NCBI RefSeq assembly: GCF_000714435.1
Contig: NZ_JJMW01000013.1
Span: forward strand, 54,256-118,255
Origin: Exiguobacterium alkaliphilum 12/1
GTDB lineage: Bacteria; Bacillota; Bacilli; Exiguobacteriales; Exiguobacteriaceae
Direction: 5' to 3'
DNA length: 64,000 nt
The position numbers were made by a program, and so were the translations under genes. Under the pieces are notes generated by a model, which was not told where the DNA came from, did not search any database, and was given only the letters and a program-made list of their open reading frames with translations. Position 1 is the stretch's first letter, and every line of letters starts with the position of its first letter. Of this stretch, positions 17,997 through 26,847 are shown in pieces.

Positions 17997-18275
17997 ATGA
18001 AACGAATCGGAGTATTGGCCATCATCTTGAGTATGAGCATCGTGCTAGGTGGATGCGTGCCGGGCGACGGAACGTACACGACCGATCCGGCCGGTTTCTT
18101 TTGGGGCATTTGGCACGGCTGGATCGCACCGATTTCCTTGATTCTCGGGCTGTTCAACGACACGTATCGCGTCTATGAAGTGAACAACACGGGCTGGTTT
18201 TATGACTTAGGCTTTTATATCGCCATCATCAGTGGGTTTGGCGGAGTGGCGGTGACGCGGAAGAGCCGGGGCTAG
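17997..18275 (+). CDS. Small lipoprotein/membrane protein of unknown function
   Basis: 92-residue protein with signal peptide and lipobox (IVLGGCVPG, Cys near 20) followed by two more hydrophobic segments (about 34-55 and 70-85). The middle motif WHGWIAPISLILGLFND and the NNTGWFYDLGFYI segment resemble a widespread, unnamed family of small envelope proteins. Function unknown. AGGAGG precedes the ATG, and a terminator follows at once. Confidence 0.7.
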   Translation: MKRIGVLAIILSMSIVLGGCVPGDGTYTTDPAGFFWGIWHGWIAPISLILGLFNDTYRVYEVNNTGWFYDLGFYIAIISGFGGVAVTRKSRG

Positions 18276-18299
18276 ACATTCTTGTCTGGCTCTTTTTTT
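18262..18299 (+). terminator. Terminator
   Basis: AGAGCC...AGAC / GTCT-GGCTCT with an internal bulge, then seven T. Confidence 0.7.
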
Positions 18300-18394
18300 A
18301 TTGACCTTCTTTTTGAAAGTGGTGACTAGTTTATAGAAAATCGTGCTATATTTTTTATTGTTTAATCAGATATTACCAAAAGGGGATAAGAAAG

Positions 18395-21300
18395 ATGGTT
18401 GCACGTATAAAGAAAAGTTTTACAATTTTCATGTTAATGATGCTGGTCGGAACGATGATTCCGCCCCATCAGACGTCAGCAGCGACGTTGATAAAAACCG
18501 AGACGAACCCGAACGTCGTGACAGGAACCACGGATCAACCCAATCAGGACGTCACCATCGTAGCGAATGAAAAAATTGTTCGTACGAAGAGTGATGCCTC
18601 AAAAAATTATACATATACGTTCGACAAAGCACTGACTGGACAAATCGCAGTGTATCAACGTGATGCATACGGATTTGACCAATTGATTGACGTGACAGAA
18701 CGGAGTCAACCTGAAGCTCCGGCGACTCCGGTCAAACCACAAGGTGCGACATTCATCGGGATGATCAACAACGAGTTCGTATTCCTTACCCATCCGAACC
18801 ATACGATTCACGCGACCTACGAGGGAAGAGTGAGAGATGCGATTGGTGAGTTGCGGATCCCGAAAAACAAGGCGGACACGGTGAGTGTGTATGTCAGTAG
18901 CCCGGAGAAGGCGTCGACGCCAATCCAAACGTACACGGCGACGGCTGCGACAGCCGATATCATTCAGTTGGATGCACCACCGCACGAGACGTTGCGCGTC
19001 TCCGGGAAGACGTTGCCTTACGTCTATGTGAACGTGAAAGTCGGACACGAAGTAAAAACTGGCCAAGCCGATGCGACCGGTCAATTTGATTTCCCGTTCA
19101 CGGGATGGGAGCCGCGCGCTTATCAGAATCAGACGTACACGGTGCAGGCCGCTCATTTGAATCAGACGACTGAAGGGGTACAGGCGTTCACAATGCCCGC
19201 ATTCGTAGCGACGATGGAGAAGCCGTTGCTCGTGATCGAGGAGTCGTTCACCCAGTTCCGAGGAGTGACCCTCCCAGATTCGGTGATTTCTCTCGACGGT
19301 GAGACGTGTACGGTCAGTGACGAGGTCGGTTATTTCGGCTGTTACTATCCACAGAACGACCAATCGAAGCGCACGTTCACGATTCAACAAGAAAACGCGA
19401 CGATTTTCACGAAAGAAGTGACCGTGAAACGCGATGTTCGTACGATTAAGTTCGAAACAAAAATGTTCGACCTTGACGACGCGCAATTGATTGGGAAGGC
19501 GACCCCGAATCAAACGTTCATCGTAACATATGAGGATCGTCGAGCCGGTTATCGACAAATCCGTTTCCGCGCAAACAGTGACACAAATGGTGACATCGTC
19601 TTTCCGTTGCCAAAACTGTATGGTGTGAACTTTACCGTCTCTTACTTAGATGAGTACGACTACCGAAATCCGCTGTGGGCGGTTCGCGCCGAGGACAATC
19701 GTCCGGCACCGACACCGATTTTGAAGATGCAGAGTGACCGGGTTGCCATCAGCGTCCCATCGTTTTATTATCCGAACCAATCGCTCACGTTTGAAGCGAA
19801 AATCGAGAAAGCGGACGGACGATCGTTATTGGAGAAAGCCGACTTGAACAATCCCTCTATCTTACTGGAAGTAAACGACACGTTCATGATTCGGACCGTC
19901 CTTCAAGACGGTCGTGTATCGGAGTGGGTGGAAGGAAAGTTCGACGCGATTCAAAAGCCGCTCATCCCTGACTTAACGAACGATACGACGTTACTCAAAG
20001 GGACGACGGAACCAAACGCCTCACTCAAATTCACTAGCGGTGTCGTCAAAGAAGTGAAGGCAGATGCCCAAGGGAAATTTGAGTTTGCCGTCGACCTGAA
20101 AAAAGTGAAAACGATTAATGTTCTCGTCAGTGTTTCAGGTAAGGCAGATCAAACGTTCAAATATGAAGTAAAAGATACGGTACGACCGATGTTAGAGATC
20201 TATAATATTCTTTCTGAGGACGCAAAAGAGCTCATGTTTGATGCGAATGAGTACGTCGGTAACTTCGAGATTGTCTACTACAAAAATAATACAATCGTCC
20301 GAAAAAATAAGGTAAACCCAATTCGACCGTATAAGCCTCTCAGTTCTGGTTTCTCGCTTGGCGGGATGTTGCCTGTTTCTGGGCTGAAGACAGACGGTAT
20401 CACACACTTGATCATTCATGCGGAAGATTTGGCTGGTAACCCTTCTGGTGGAAATAAAATCATGGTGAAAGATACGACGGCGCCACGCGTCATTCTACAG
20501 AAACATGTCCTAGCTGGAGAACATTTGATTTACGGGAAGACCGAACCGGGGTCGACCGTGACGTTCACGTATCGAAGCGACAAAGACAAGCCTGTCGTCG
20601 TCTCGAGCACGGGGATGTTCACAATCAAGACGACCGATCCAGTCGTGGCTCAAAAATATGGGCAAGTAAAAATCACGGCGACGGATAAAGCGGGTAACAA
20701 AGGATACGGCTATATCTCGCCGAATGGAGAGAAGATTCAAGACATCCGTCTAGATGGCGGTCAAAAGGTTTGGTTCTATATGCAAAATGAGTATATGAAC
20801 CAAAACCATTACGAATTTACCGTGAACGGCAAGACACAAAAGTATACGCAGTTTGGTTCTGTGATCACGTGGCCAAACGACATCGCCTTACCAGCGACCG
20901 TGACCATTAAACTTATCAACCCAGATAAAACGGTTAAGTATGAGATGACAAAAGTAATCACAAAACCATACGTCACAAAAGCGGTCTCGAACGTCAAATT
21001 CCAACAAGGTGTCCGTAAAATCACCGGAAACGGCGACCCGTATGCGACGCTCGAAGTGTGGAGCGGGACGACTCGACTCGGTTATACGGGGGTCGACGGC
21101 TTAGGGAAATTTGACGTGAACCTCGTCCGTGCGTATAACGAAGGTGAAAAGCTACGCTTCGTCATGATTCCGAAAATCGGGAAGTCGCAGACGACGACGA
21201 TTAACGCGAAAGACAACACGGCGCCGACTGCTCCATCTGTCAATGAAATCAAGGCTACTTCGACGCACGTGTCGGGTAAGACGGAAAAAGGGGCGACCGT

Positions 21301-21706
21301 CTTCATCTCGTATAACGGGAAAACGTATACGACGAAGGCGACGAGTACGGGGTCATATGCATTTAAAATCAATAAATGGTTGCCGGGGAAAGTCGTATCA
21401 GTTCATGTGAAAGATGCTGCCGGCAACCAGTCGCCGGTGAAAAAAGAGACGATCAAGTATGTCTTCAAACAGTTCAGTGTGAATACGCTTCGCTCTAGTC
21501 ACATCTATGTAACGGGCAAAGGGCATCCGGGTGCGACCGTACAAGTGTACAACGGTGCATCGAAGGTCGGGAAGGCTGTCAAAGTCGACGCGAAAGGGAA
21601 CTTCAAAGCGTATGTGAATAAACAACGGCAAGGCAATATGTTGACGGTCGAAATGACGCGTTCAGGTTATGCCACAGAGCGCATCAACACGACGGTACAA
21701 CGTTAA
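18395..21706 (+). CDS. Secreted Ig-like repeat protein
   Basis: 1103-residue exported protein. A Sec signal peptide ends near residue 29 (HQTSAAT). The rest is a string of bacterial Ig-like (Big_6-type) units of about 80-100 residues, recognisable by the recurring turn G-K/T-T/G-x-P/K-G/N-A-x-V: VTGTTDQPNQDVTIVANE, LLKGTTEPNASLKF, LIYGKTEPGSTVTFTY, ITGNGDPYATLEVW, VSGKTEKGATVFISYNG, VTGKGHPGATVQVYNG, each followed by an A/S-x-G-x-F/Y motif. Linkers carry KDTTAP or DNTAPTAP. No LPXTG, SLH or other wall anchor is visible, so attachment is unknown. Codons are more AT-rich than in the neighbours. Likely an adhesin or matrix protein, by inference. Confidence 0.85.
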   Translation: MVARIKKSFTIFMLMMLVGTMIPPHQTSAATLIKTETNPNVVTGTTDQPNQDVTIVANEKIVRTKSDASKNYTYTFDKALTGQIAVYQRDAYGFDQLIDVTERSQPEAPATPVKPQGATFIGMINNEFVFLTHPNHTIHATYEGRVRDAIGELRIPKNKADTVSVYVSSPEKASTPIQTYTATAATADIIQLDAPPHETLRVSGKTLPYVYVNVKVGHEVKTGQADATGQFDFPFTGWEPRAYQNQTYTVQAAHLNQTTEGVQAFTMPAFVATMEKPLLVIEESFTQFRGVTLPDSVISLDGETCTVSDEVGYFGCYYPQNDQSKRTFTIQQENATIFTKEVTVKRDVRTIKFETKMFDLDDAQLIGKATPNQTFIVTYEDRRAGYRQIRFRANSDTNGDIVFPLPKLYGVNFTVSYLDEYDYRNPLWAVRAEDNRPAPTPILKMQSDRVAISVPSFYYPNQSLTFEAKIEKADGRSLLEKADLNNPSILLEVNDTFMIRTVLQDGRVSEWVEGKFDAIQKPLIPDLTNDTTLLKGTTEPNASLKFTSGVVKEVKADAQGKFEFAVDLKKVKTINVLVSVSGKADQTFKYEVKDTVRPMLEIYNILSEDAKELMFDANEYVGNFEIVYYKNNTIVRKNKVNPIRPYKPLSSGFSLGGMLPVSGLKTDGITHLIIHAEDLAGNPSGGNKIMVKDTTAPRVILQKHVLAGEHLIYGKTEPGSTVTFTYRSDKDKPVVVSSTGMFTIKTTDPVVAQKYGQVKITATDKAGNKGYGYISPNGEKIQDIRLDGGQKVWFYMQNEYMNQNHYEFTVNGKTQKYTQFGSVITWPNDIALPATVTIKLINPDKTVKYEMTKVITKPYVTKAVSNVKFQQGVRKITGNGDPYATLEVWSGTTRLGYTGVDGLGKFDVNLVRAYNEGEKLRFVMIPKIGKSQTTTINAKDNTAPTAPSVNEIKATSTHVSGKTEKGATVFISYNGKTYTTKATSTGSYAFKINKWLPGKVVSVHVKDAAGNQSPVKKETIKYVFKQFSVNTLRSSHIYVTGKGHPGATVQVYNGASKVGKAVKVDAKGNFKAYVNKQRQGNMLTVEMTRSGYATERINTTVQR

Positions 21707-21747
21707 AAAAGTTTCTCGGGACTATTATGTCCCGGGAAACTTTTTTT
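21705..21747 (+). terminator. Terminator of the Ig-like protein gene
   Basis: AAAAAAGTTTCTCGGGAC / GTCCCGGGAAACTTTTTTT, a long stem directly after the stop. Confidence 0.95.
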
Positions 21748-21820
21748 ATGCTCATCCCTATATGTAACGCATGAATTTTTACCTGGCGGGAACATACTAA
21801 ACAGCAATGAACTAGTGGAC

Positions 21821-22444
21821 TTATGATTTATTTCCTATGATGGCGACCGTATGATAATCGCGCGAATCGGGCCCACGCGTCTCGACGACGTCAATCAGGC
21901 CGAGCGCCGAAGCGGCCGGGATGAACTGTTCTCGAACGATAGACACGATACCGTCCCACGTGATGTCACCTTTCCCGTCACAATACGTGATGACGAACGA
22001 GCCGCCTGGTACAAGGACACGCTCGATTTCGGCAAGCACGGCGTTCACGTCTTCCCAAAAGTAGAGCGTGTGGATGCTGAAGACACGGTCGAACTGTGCG
22101 TCCGAGAACGGGAGTCTCCTAAAATCGGCTTCGGTGACTTTAGCGCGACCGGCTTTCACCGCTGCCTGATTCCGTTTCAACGCCGAGCGGACGACGGTTT
22201 TAGAGCGATCGAGTCCGGTCACATGCACAGAATCAAAACGATGAAGGATTTGCGCTAGCGCATCGCCAGCACCACAACCGAGGTCGAGGACGCGGACATT
22301 GGGTTGAATCAAAAGTTGGTCAATCGTCCAATCGACTTCGACTCGGTGTTGGCGGACCATTTTCTCGCCGATATACGTTCCGACGATGCCGCGTGGGTTC
22401 TCGTACTGGCTATCAATCCATGTTTGAAGACGCTTGAAGCGCAT
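21821..22444 (-). CDS. Class I SAM-dependent methyltransferase
   Basis: 207-residue methyltransferase. Motif I is RVLDLGCGAGDALAQ, followed by the acidic residue in VTGLDRSKT and the motif-IV region FDRVFSIHTLYFWED, then LVPGGSFVITYCDG. This is the ubiquinone/menaquinone-type or small-molecule methyltransferase fold; substrate unknown. Start 22444 is chosen because GGAAAGGAA lies eight bases upstream; a longer frame to 22528 would overlap the photolyase start. Divergent from the photolyase gene with about 75 bases between them. Confidence 0.85.
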   Translation of the reverse strand: MRFKRLQTWIDSQYENPRGIVGTYIGEKMVRQHRVEVDWTIDQLLIQPNVRVLDLGCGAGDALAQILHRFDSVHVTGLDRSKTVVRSALKRNQAAVKAGRAKVTEADFRRLPFSDAQFDRVFSIHTLYFWEDVNAVLAEIERVLVPGGSFVITYCDGKGDITWDGIVSIVREQFIPAASALGLIDVVETRGPDSRDYHTVAIIGNKS

Positions 22445-22518
22445 CGAACCATTCCTTTCCGAATCGAGTAGATGTAGATTGAGTGTAGCATAACCATTTG
22501 AATAGGGGAGTTGAATCG

Positions 22519-24006
22519 ATGCGGTCATTTTGGATATTCGGCAACCAGCTATCCCACGAACTCGAGATGCTCGACCATGTGGCTGATGATGATGTCATCG
22601 TCATGATCGAGGCGACATCACGGGCGATGTGGCGGACGTACCATAAACAAAAGCTCGTCCTCGTCTTCTCGGCGATGCGTCACTTTGCGGACGAATTGCG
22701 CGATAAAGGCTTCACCGTCGACTATCACGAGGCCGACTCGTTCCAAGACGCATGGGACGACCACTTCAAACGATACGACCCGGCAGAGATCCATTACACG
22801 GCCGTCACCGACGCCGCGATGGAGAAGAAGTTGAAGCAGTTCGGGAAGAAGCATACGCTCGTCGAACACACAGACGTGCCGCTCTTCTATTTGACGAAGG
22901 AAGAGGCCATCGACACGATTGGCAGTGAGCCGTGGCGGATGGACCGCTTTTACCGCCAGATGCGCAAACGCTTTGACGTACTGCTCGAGGATGGGAAACC
23001 CCGGGGCGGGAAATGGTCGTTCGATGCGGATAACCGCAAACCCCCGAAAGCCGGGCTGACGTTCCCAGCACCGATTCGTTTCCGCCCGGACGCCGTCACG
23101 AAAGACGTGATCAAAAAAGTCGAGCGCGATTTTAAGGACAACCCGGGGGACATCAGGCCGTTTGTCTGGCCGGTGACGCGCAGTGAGGCCCGACGTGCGT
23201 TGAAGCGTTTCATCGAGGAGCGTCTCGAGACGTTCGGTCCGTATCAGGACGCGATGCTGGCGGACAATCAAGAGATGTCGCACAGCCTGTTGTCAGCAGC
23301 CATCAACATCGGGCTCCTAACACCGCATGAAGTCGTCGAGGCCGCGTGCGCGTCGGACGCGCCGCTCGCCTCAATCGAAGGGTTCGTCCGACAAATCCTC
23401 GGCTGGCGGGAGTACATGCGGGCCGTCTATGTGGCGTCGATGCCCGGTTATGAGTCGGTCAACACGTTCAAGCACGAGCGCGACTTGCCCGACTCGTTCT
23501 GGGACGCGAAGACAGACATGCACTGTATCCATCGAAGTGTGAAGCCGGTCATCGAGCGGGCGCATAACCACCACATCCAACGGCTCATGGTGCTCGGCAA
23601 CTTCGCGACGCTGTTCGAGATCTCGCCACAACAGACGAGTGACTGGTTCAATGAGATGTATATCGACGCTTACGACTGGGTCGTCTTGCCGAACGTGCTC
23701 GGGATGGCGCTCCACGCGGACGGCGGCAAGCTCGCGACGAAACCGTATATCGCCTCCGGCAAGTATATCGACCGGATGAGCGACTACTGTAAAGGCTGCA
23801 AATATAACCCGAAACACACGACCGAGGAAGACGCCTGTCCGTTCAACGCCCTGTATTGGCACTTCATCGACAAACATCAGGATCGCTTCAAGGACAACCA
23901 ACGGATGAAGATGATGCTCCGGAACTGGCAAGGCCGTGATGACGACGTCAAAGCCGACATTTTGGCGAAGGCGAGACAGACGCTTAAAGATAAAGATTCC
24001 TTGTAA
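22519..24006 (+). CDS. Fe-S cluster photolyase/cryptochrome (DPRP family)
   Basis: 495-residue protein of the deoxyribodipyrimidine-photolyase-related (COG3046, FeS-BCP/CryPro) family, flavoproteins that repair (6-4) lesions or sense light. The N-terminal domain begins RSFWIFGNQLSHELEMLD; the C-terminal domain has FVRQILGWREYMRAVY and NHHIQRLMVLGNFATL. Four Cys suited to a [4Fe-4S] cluster are seen: one in MHCIHRSVKP, two in YCKGCKYN and one in EDACPFNALYWHF. Length fits the family. ATG 22519 is chosen by AGGGGAG upstream. Known members bind FAD and a lumazine chromophore; that is family knowledge, not seen here. Confidence 0.92.
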   Translation: MRSFWIFGNQLSHELEMLDHVADDDVIVMIEATSRAMWRTYHKQKLVLVFSAMRHFADELRDKGFTVDYHEADSFQDAWDDHFKRYDPAEIHYTAVTDAAMEKKLKQFGKKHTLVEHTDVPLFYLTKEEAIDTIGSEPWRMDRFYRQMRKRFDVLLEDGKPRGGKWSFDADNRKPPKAGLTFPAPIRFRPDAVTKDVIKKVERDFKDNPGDIRPFVWPVTRSEARRALKRFIEERLETFGPYQDAMLADNQEMSHSLLSAAINIGLLTPHEVVEAACASDAPLASIEGFVRQILGWREYMRAVYVASMPGYESVNTFKHERDLPDSFWDAKTDMHCIHRSVKPVIERAHNHHIQRLMVLGNFATLFEISPQQTSDWFNEMYIDAYDWVVLPNVLGMALHADGGKLATKPYIASGKYIDRMSDYCKGCKYNPKHTTEEDACPFNALYWHFIDKHQDRFKDNQRMKMMLRNWQGRDDDVKADILAKARQTLKDKDSL

Positions 24007-24054
24007 TTGTGCTGGTGAAGGATTGGCGCTATCGATTGAGATTGATTATGGATG

Positions 24055-24081
24055 AATCGACTCCTTGTGAGTCGATTTTTT
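24055..24081 (+). terminator. Terminator after the photolyase gene
   Basis: AATCGACTC / GAGTCGATT with loop CTTGT, then T-run. Confidence 0.92.
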
Positions 24082-24197
24082 ACGTACACTTCACAAACTT
24101 TTGCACACGCTTCACAGATGCTTTACATTCGTCCGTTACGATAGGACTTGTGAGACCCCTCATGCCAAGTGAATAGCAATCGGTAGAACATTCGAGA

Positions 24198-24250
24198 GAC
24201 CAACAGAAGCCACTACGTCATTGACGTCTAGTTTCTGTTGGTCCTTTTTT
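24198..24250 (+). promoter_or_regulatory. Leader terminator upstream of glpP, likely GlpP-controlled
   Basis: Strong hairpin GACCAACAGAA (24198-24208) / TTCTGTTGGTC (24233-24243), with an inner ACGTCA/TGACGT, then six T ending 20 bases before the glpP start. A terminator in front of a coding operon whose first gene is an mRNA-binding antiterminator suggests control by GlpP with glycerol 3-phosphate. Further upstream (24085-24120) CTTCACA occurs twice, and CACACGCTTCACAG is a weak cre-like match. Confidence 0.65.
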
Positions 24251-24269
24251 CTAGGAAAGGGTGAGTCAA

Positions 24270-24857
24270 GTGAATGAAACACTTCGCACGATCGGCGAGG
24301 AGAAGATGATCGCCTCCATCAAGTCGCCGAAACAATTCGAAAAGTTCCTTCAATCGGACGTCACGACGACGTTCCTCATGATGGGCACACTCAGCACGCT
24401 CGACCGCTACGTGTCACATCTGAAACGGGAGAACAAGACCGTCTTCTTGCATGCCGAGCGCATCAATGGCATCAGCCTCGACCGGGATGGCATCGACTAT
24501 TTGGCGAAACGCGTCGGCGCCGACGGCATCGTCACGACGAAGGCGTCGGTCATCCAGCACGCGAAACGCGCCGGGCTCATGACGGTACAGCGCTTATTTT
24601 TAGTCGACTCGGACGCCGTCACGTCGGGCATCAAGATGGCGAACGACCACGAGCCGGACGCGCTCGAACTCATGCCAGGTCTCATCCCGAACGTCATCGA
24701 GCACGTCGCCGGGAGCGTGCAGTTCCCAATCGTGACGGGCGGCATGATTCGTAAGCCGATCGAGGTGCATCAAGCGCTATCGCACGGTGCGTTTGCCGTA
24801 TCGACGGGAGACGAGCGGCTCTGGGCGTCACAAGGAATGAAGGAGGACATCATATGA
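24270..24857 (+). CDS. glpP: Glycerol-3-phosphate-responsive antiterminator
   Basis: 195-residue GlpP-family protein, a TIM-barrel-like RNA-binding regulator that, with glycerol 3-phosphate, prevents termination in leaders of glp genes. Conserved stretches are TFLMMGTLSTLDRYV, VFLHAERINGISLDRDGIDYL (in part), GIVTTKASVIQHAKRAGL, RLFLVDSDAV, ELMPGLIPNVI and PIVTGGMIRKPIEV. GTG 24270 is preferred over GTG 24261 because GGAAAGGG lies eight bases before it. The stop overlaps the next start as ATGA. In Bacillus glpP heads glpFK-glpD; here it heads an ABC-transporter operon. Confidence 0.93.
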   Translation: MNETLRTIGEEKMIASIKSPKQFEKFLQSDVTTTFLMMGTLSTLDRYVSHLKRENKTVFLHAERINGISLDRDGIDYLAKRVGADGIVTTKASVIQHAKRAGLMTVQRLFLVDSDAVTSGIKMANDHEPDALELMPGLIPNVIEHVAGSVQFPIVTGGMIRKPIEVHQALSHGAFAVSTGDERLWASQGMKEDII

Positions 24858-25945
24858 AGTCGATTCAATTGCAACAAATCAAAAAGTCGTATGGTGACAC
24901 CGAGGTCATCCGCGGCATCGACGTCACGATCGAGGCGGGCGAGTTCTTCGCGCTCGTCGGACCGTCCGGCTGCGGCAAGAGCACGATGCTCCGGATGATC
25001 GCCGGGCTTGAGTCGATCACGGCGGGGACGCTCCGGATTGACGGTGTCGCCGCGAACGAGCTCAAACCGAGCGAGCGCCAACTGTCGATGGTGTTCCAAA
25101 ACTATGCGCTCTATCCGCATATGACCGTCGAGAAGAACATCACGTTCGGCCTACATACGAAAGGGCTGACGAAACTCGAGCAGCGCGAACGGTGCCATGC
25201 GGCCGCCGAGACGCTCGGGTTGACCGACTATTTGAAGCGAAAGCCGCGCGAGCTGTCGGGCGGACAACGGCAACGGGTCGCCCTGGCCCGGGCCATCGTC
25301 ACCGAGGCGCCGATTTGTCTCATGGACGAGCCGCTCTCGAACCTTGACGCCAAGCTCCGTGCCAAGATGCGCTCGGAGATTCGGCAGCTGCAACGCAAGC
25401 TGAACTTGACGATGATTTACGTCACGCACGACCAAGTCGAGGCGATGACGATGGCCGATCGGATGATGCTGTTGAACGAAGGGGAAGTTCAACAAGTCGG
25501 GAAGCCGCTCGATTTGTACAACAAGCCGGCGAACACGTTCGTCGCTTCGTTCATCGGCTCGCCGCCGATGAACTTGGTGCCGGTGAAGCGAAGCGACAAA
25601 GGCTTCGTCGCCGCGGATGGGCGTCAGTTCCAGCCGAACGTGATGACGACAGAAGAAACGGCGACGCTCGGCGTCCGTCCGGAGCAGATTTTACCGGCCC
25701 ATGACGAGGTCACGTTCTACGCCGAGTTGAAAAACATCGAGGTGCTCGGCACGGAGACGATTCTCGCCTTTGATGTCGGTGGGACGGAATGGCTCGCCAA
25801 ATGGTCGGGGCAGTGGCCGCTCTCGATTGGGGAGAAGGTCGCCTGTTACGTCGACCCGAAACAGATGTCGCTCTTTGACGCGAGCGGTGACCGCATCGAA
25901 CCGCGTCAGCCGAAACTATTCGAGGCGCTGGAGGTGTTCCAATGA
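24854..25945 (+). CDS. ugpC: Sugar/glycerol-3-phosphate ABC transporter ATPase
   Basis: 363-residue ATPase of the MalK/UgpC/MsmX class. Walker A GPSGCGKST, Q loop MVFQNYALYPHMTV, signature LSGGQRQRVALARAI, Walker B ICLMDEPLSNLDAKLR and H loop IYVTHDQVEAMTMADR are complete, followed by a C-terminal regulatory OB-fold domain (about 235-363). It couples ATP hydrolysis to import through the two downstream permeases. Starts and stops overlap on both sides by four bases, so translation is coupled throughout. Substrate assignment follows from glpP and the phosphodiesterase in the operon. Confidence 0.92.
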   Translation: MKSIQLQQIKKSYGDTEVIRGIDVTIEAGEFFALVGPSGCGKSTMLRMIAGLESITAGTLRIDGVAANELKPSERQLSMVFQNYALYPHMTVEKNITFGLHTKGLTKLEQRERCHAAAETLGLTDYLKRKPRELSGGQRQRVALARAIVTEAPICLMDEPLSNLDAKLRAKMRSEIRQLQRKLNLTMIYVTHDQVEAMTMADRMMLLNEGEVQQVGKPLDLYNKPANTFVASFIGSPPMNLVPVKRSDKGFVAADGRQFQPNVMTTEETATLGVRPEQILPAHDEVTFYAELKNIEVLGTETILAFDVGGTEWLAKWSGQWPLSIGEKVACYVDPKQMSLFDASGDRIEPRQPKLFEALEVFQ

Positions 25946-26847
25946 CGGTCGCATTGCCGAGACAACGCGTCAAGACACGGATTTCGGACGCGGTGAGCGG
26001 GCTGTTGTACTTGTCGCCGTCGATTGCGCTGTTCGGGATTTTCCTCGTCTATCCGCTTCTCCGGACGATTTACTTGAGCTTCTTCCGGACGGACACGCAA
26101 GGGACGCCGCTCGAATTCGTCGGAATCGGGCACTACGCCCGGCTCTTCACGAGCGCGACGTTTTGGCAGAGCGTCCAGGCGACGGTCGGGTTCGTCGCGT
26201 TGACCGTGCCGCTCACGATCCTCATCGCGCTCGGCCTCGCCTTACTTGCCAACGAGAAACTGCGCGGCATCGGGTTCTTTCGGACGGCGTTCTCGGCGAC
26301 GATGGGGATGAGTGTCGCCGCGTCATCGGTCATCTGGATGTTCATGTATAACCCGTCGATCGGTATCTTCAACCGCTTTTTAGAAGCGGTCGGGGCGAGC
26401 GGGGTGCAGTGGCTCCTCGACCCGCAATATGCGCTCCTGTCCGTGTCGCTCGCGACCGTCTGGATGAACGTCGGGTTCACGTTCCTCATTCTCCTCGGCG
26501 GCCTGCAAAATATCGACCGGACGCTCTATGAGAGTGCGGACATCGCCGGGACGAACTACTGGACCCAACTTCGGGCCATCACGATCCCGATGCTGTCGCC
26601 GACACTCTTCTTCGTCGGCATCATCTCGCTCATCAACGCCTTCCAGACGTTCGGGCAAATCGACTTGCTGACGAAAGGCGGTCCGACGAATTCAACGAAC
26701 GTCATCGTCTACGCCATCTATAAGGACGCGTTCATCAACTACAACGTCGGCGGGGCGAGTGCGCAGGCTGTGCTCTTATTCGTGACGGTGCTCTTGTTGA
26801 CGTGGCTCCAGTTCAAGCTCGTCGAAAGGAAGGTGCATTACCAATGA
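25942..26847 (+). CDS. ugpA: Glycerol-3-phosphate ABC transporter permease, UgpA-like
   Basis: 301-residue MalF/UgpA-type integral membrane permease with about six helices. The EAA loop that docks to the ATPase reads YESADIAGTNYWTQLRAITIPMLSP. Its N-terminus (SGLLYLSPSIALFGIFLVYPL) is typical. It starts within the ATPase stop (ATGA) and overlaps the next permease likewise. Part of the glpP-ugpCAEB operon for uptake of glycerol 3-phosphate or glycerophosphodiesters. Confidence 0.9.
   Translation: MTVALPRQRVKTRISDAVSGLLYLSPSIALFGIFLVYPLLRTIYLSFFRTDTQGTPLEFVGIGHYARLFTSATFWQSVQATVGFVALTVPLTILIALGLALLANEKLRGIGFFRTAFSATMGMSVAASSVIWMFMYNPSIGIFNRFLEAVGASGVQWLLDPQYALLSVSLATVWMNVGFTFLILLGGLQNIDRTLYESADIAGTNYWTQLRAITIPMLSPTLFFVGIISLINAFQTFGQIDLLTKGGPTNSTNVIVYAIYKDAFINYNVGGASAQAVLLFVTVLLLTWLQFKLVERKVHYQ

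Noticed and set aside
18599..19558. Minus-strand open frame of 319 codons within the Ig-like gene
   Set aside because: It lies fully opposite a gene with signal peptide and repeats, has no ribosome site, and its translation is rich in Arg and His like other shadow frames.
22618..23283. Minus-strand open frame of 221 codons opposite the photolyase
   Set aside because: Arises from high GC in third positions; no ribosome site.
24100..24116. CcpA cre site before glpP
   Set aside because: The match to the cre consensus has several mismatches in the conserved arms; kept only as a remark in the leader entry.
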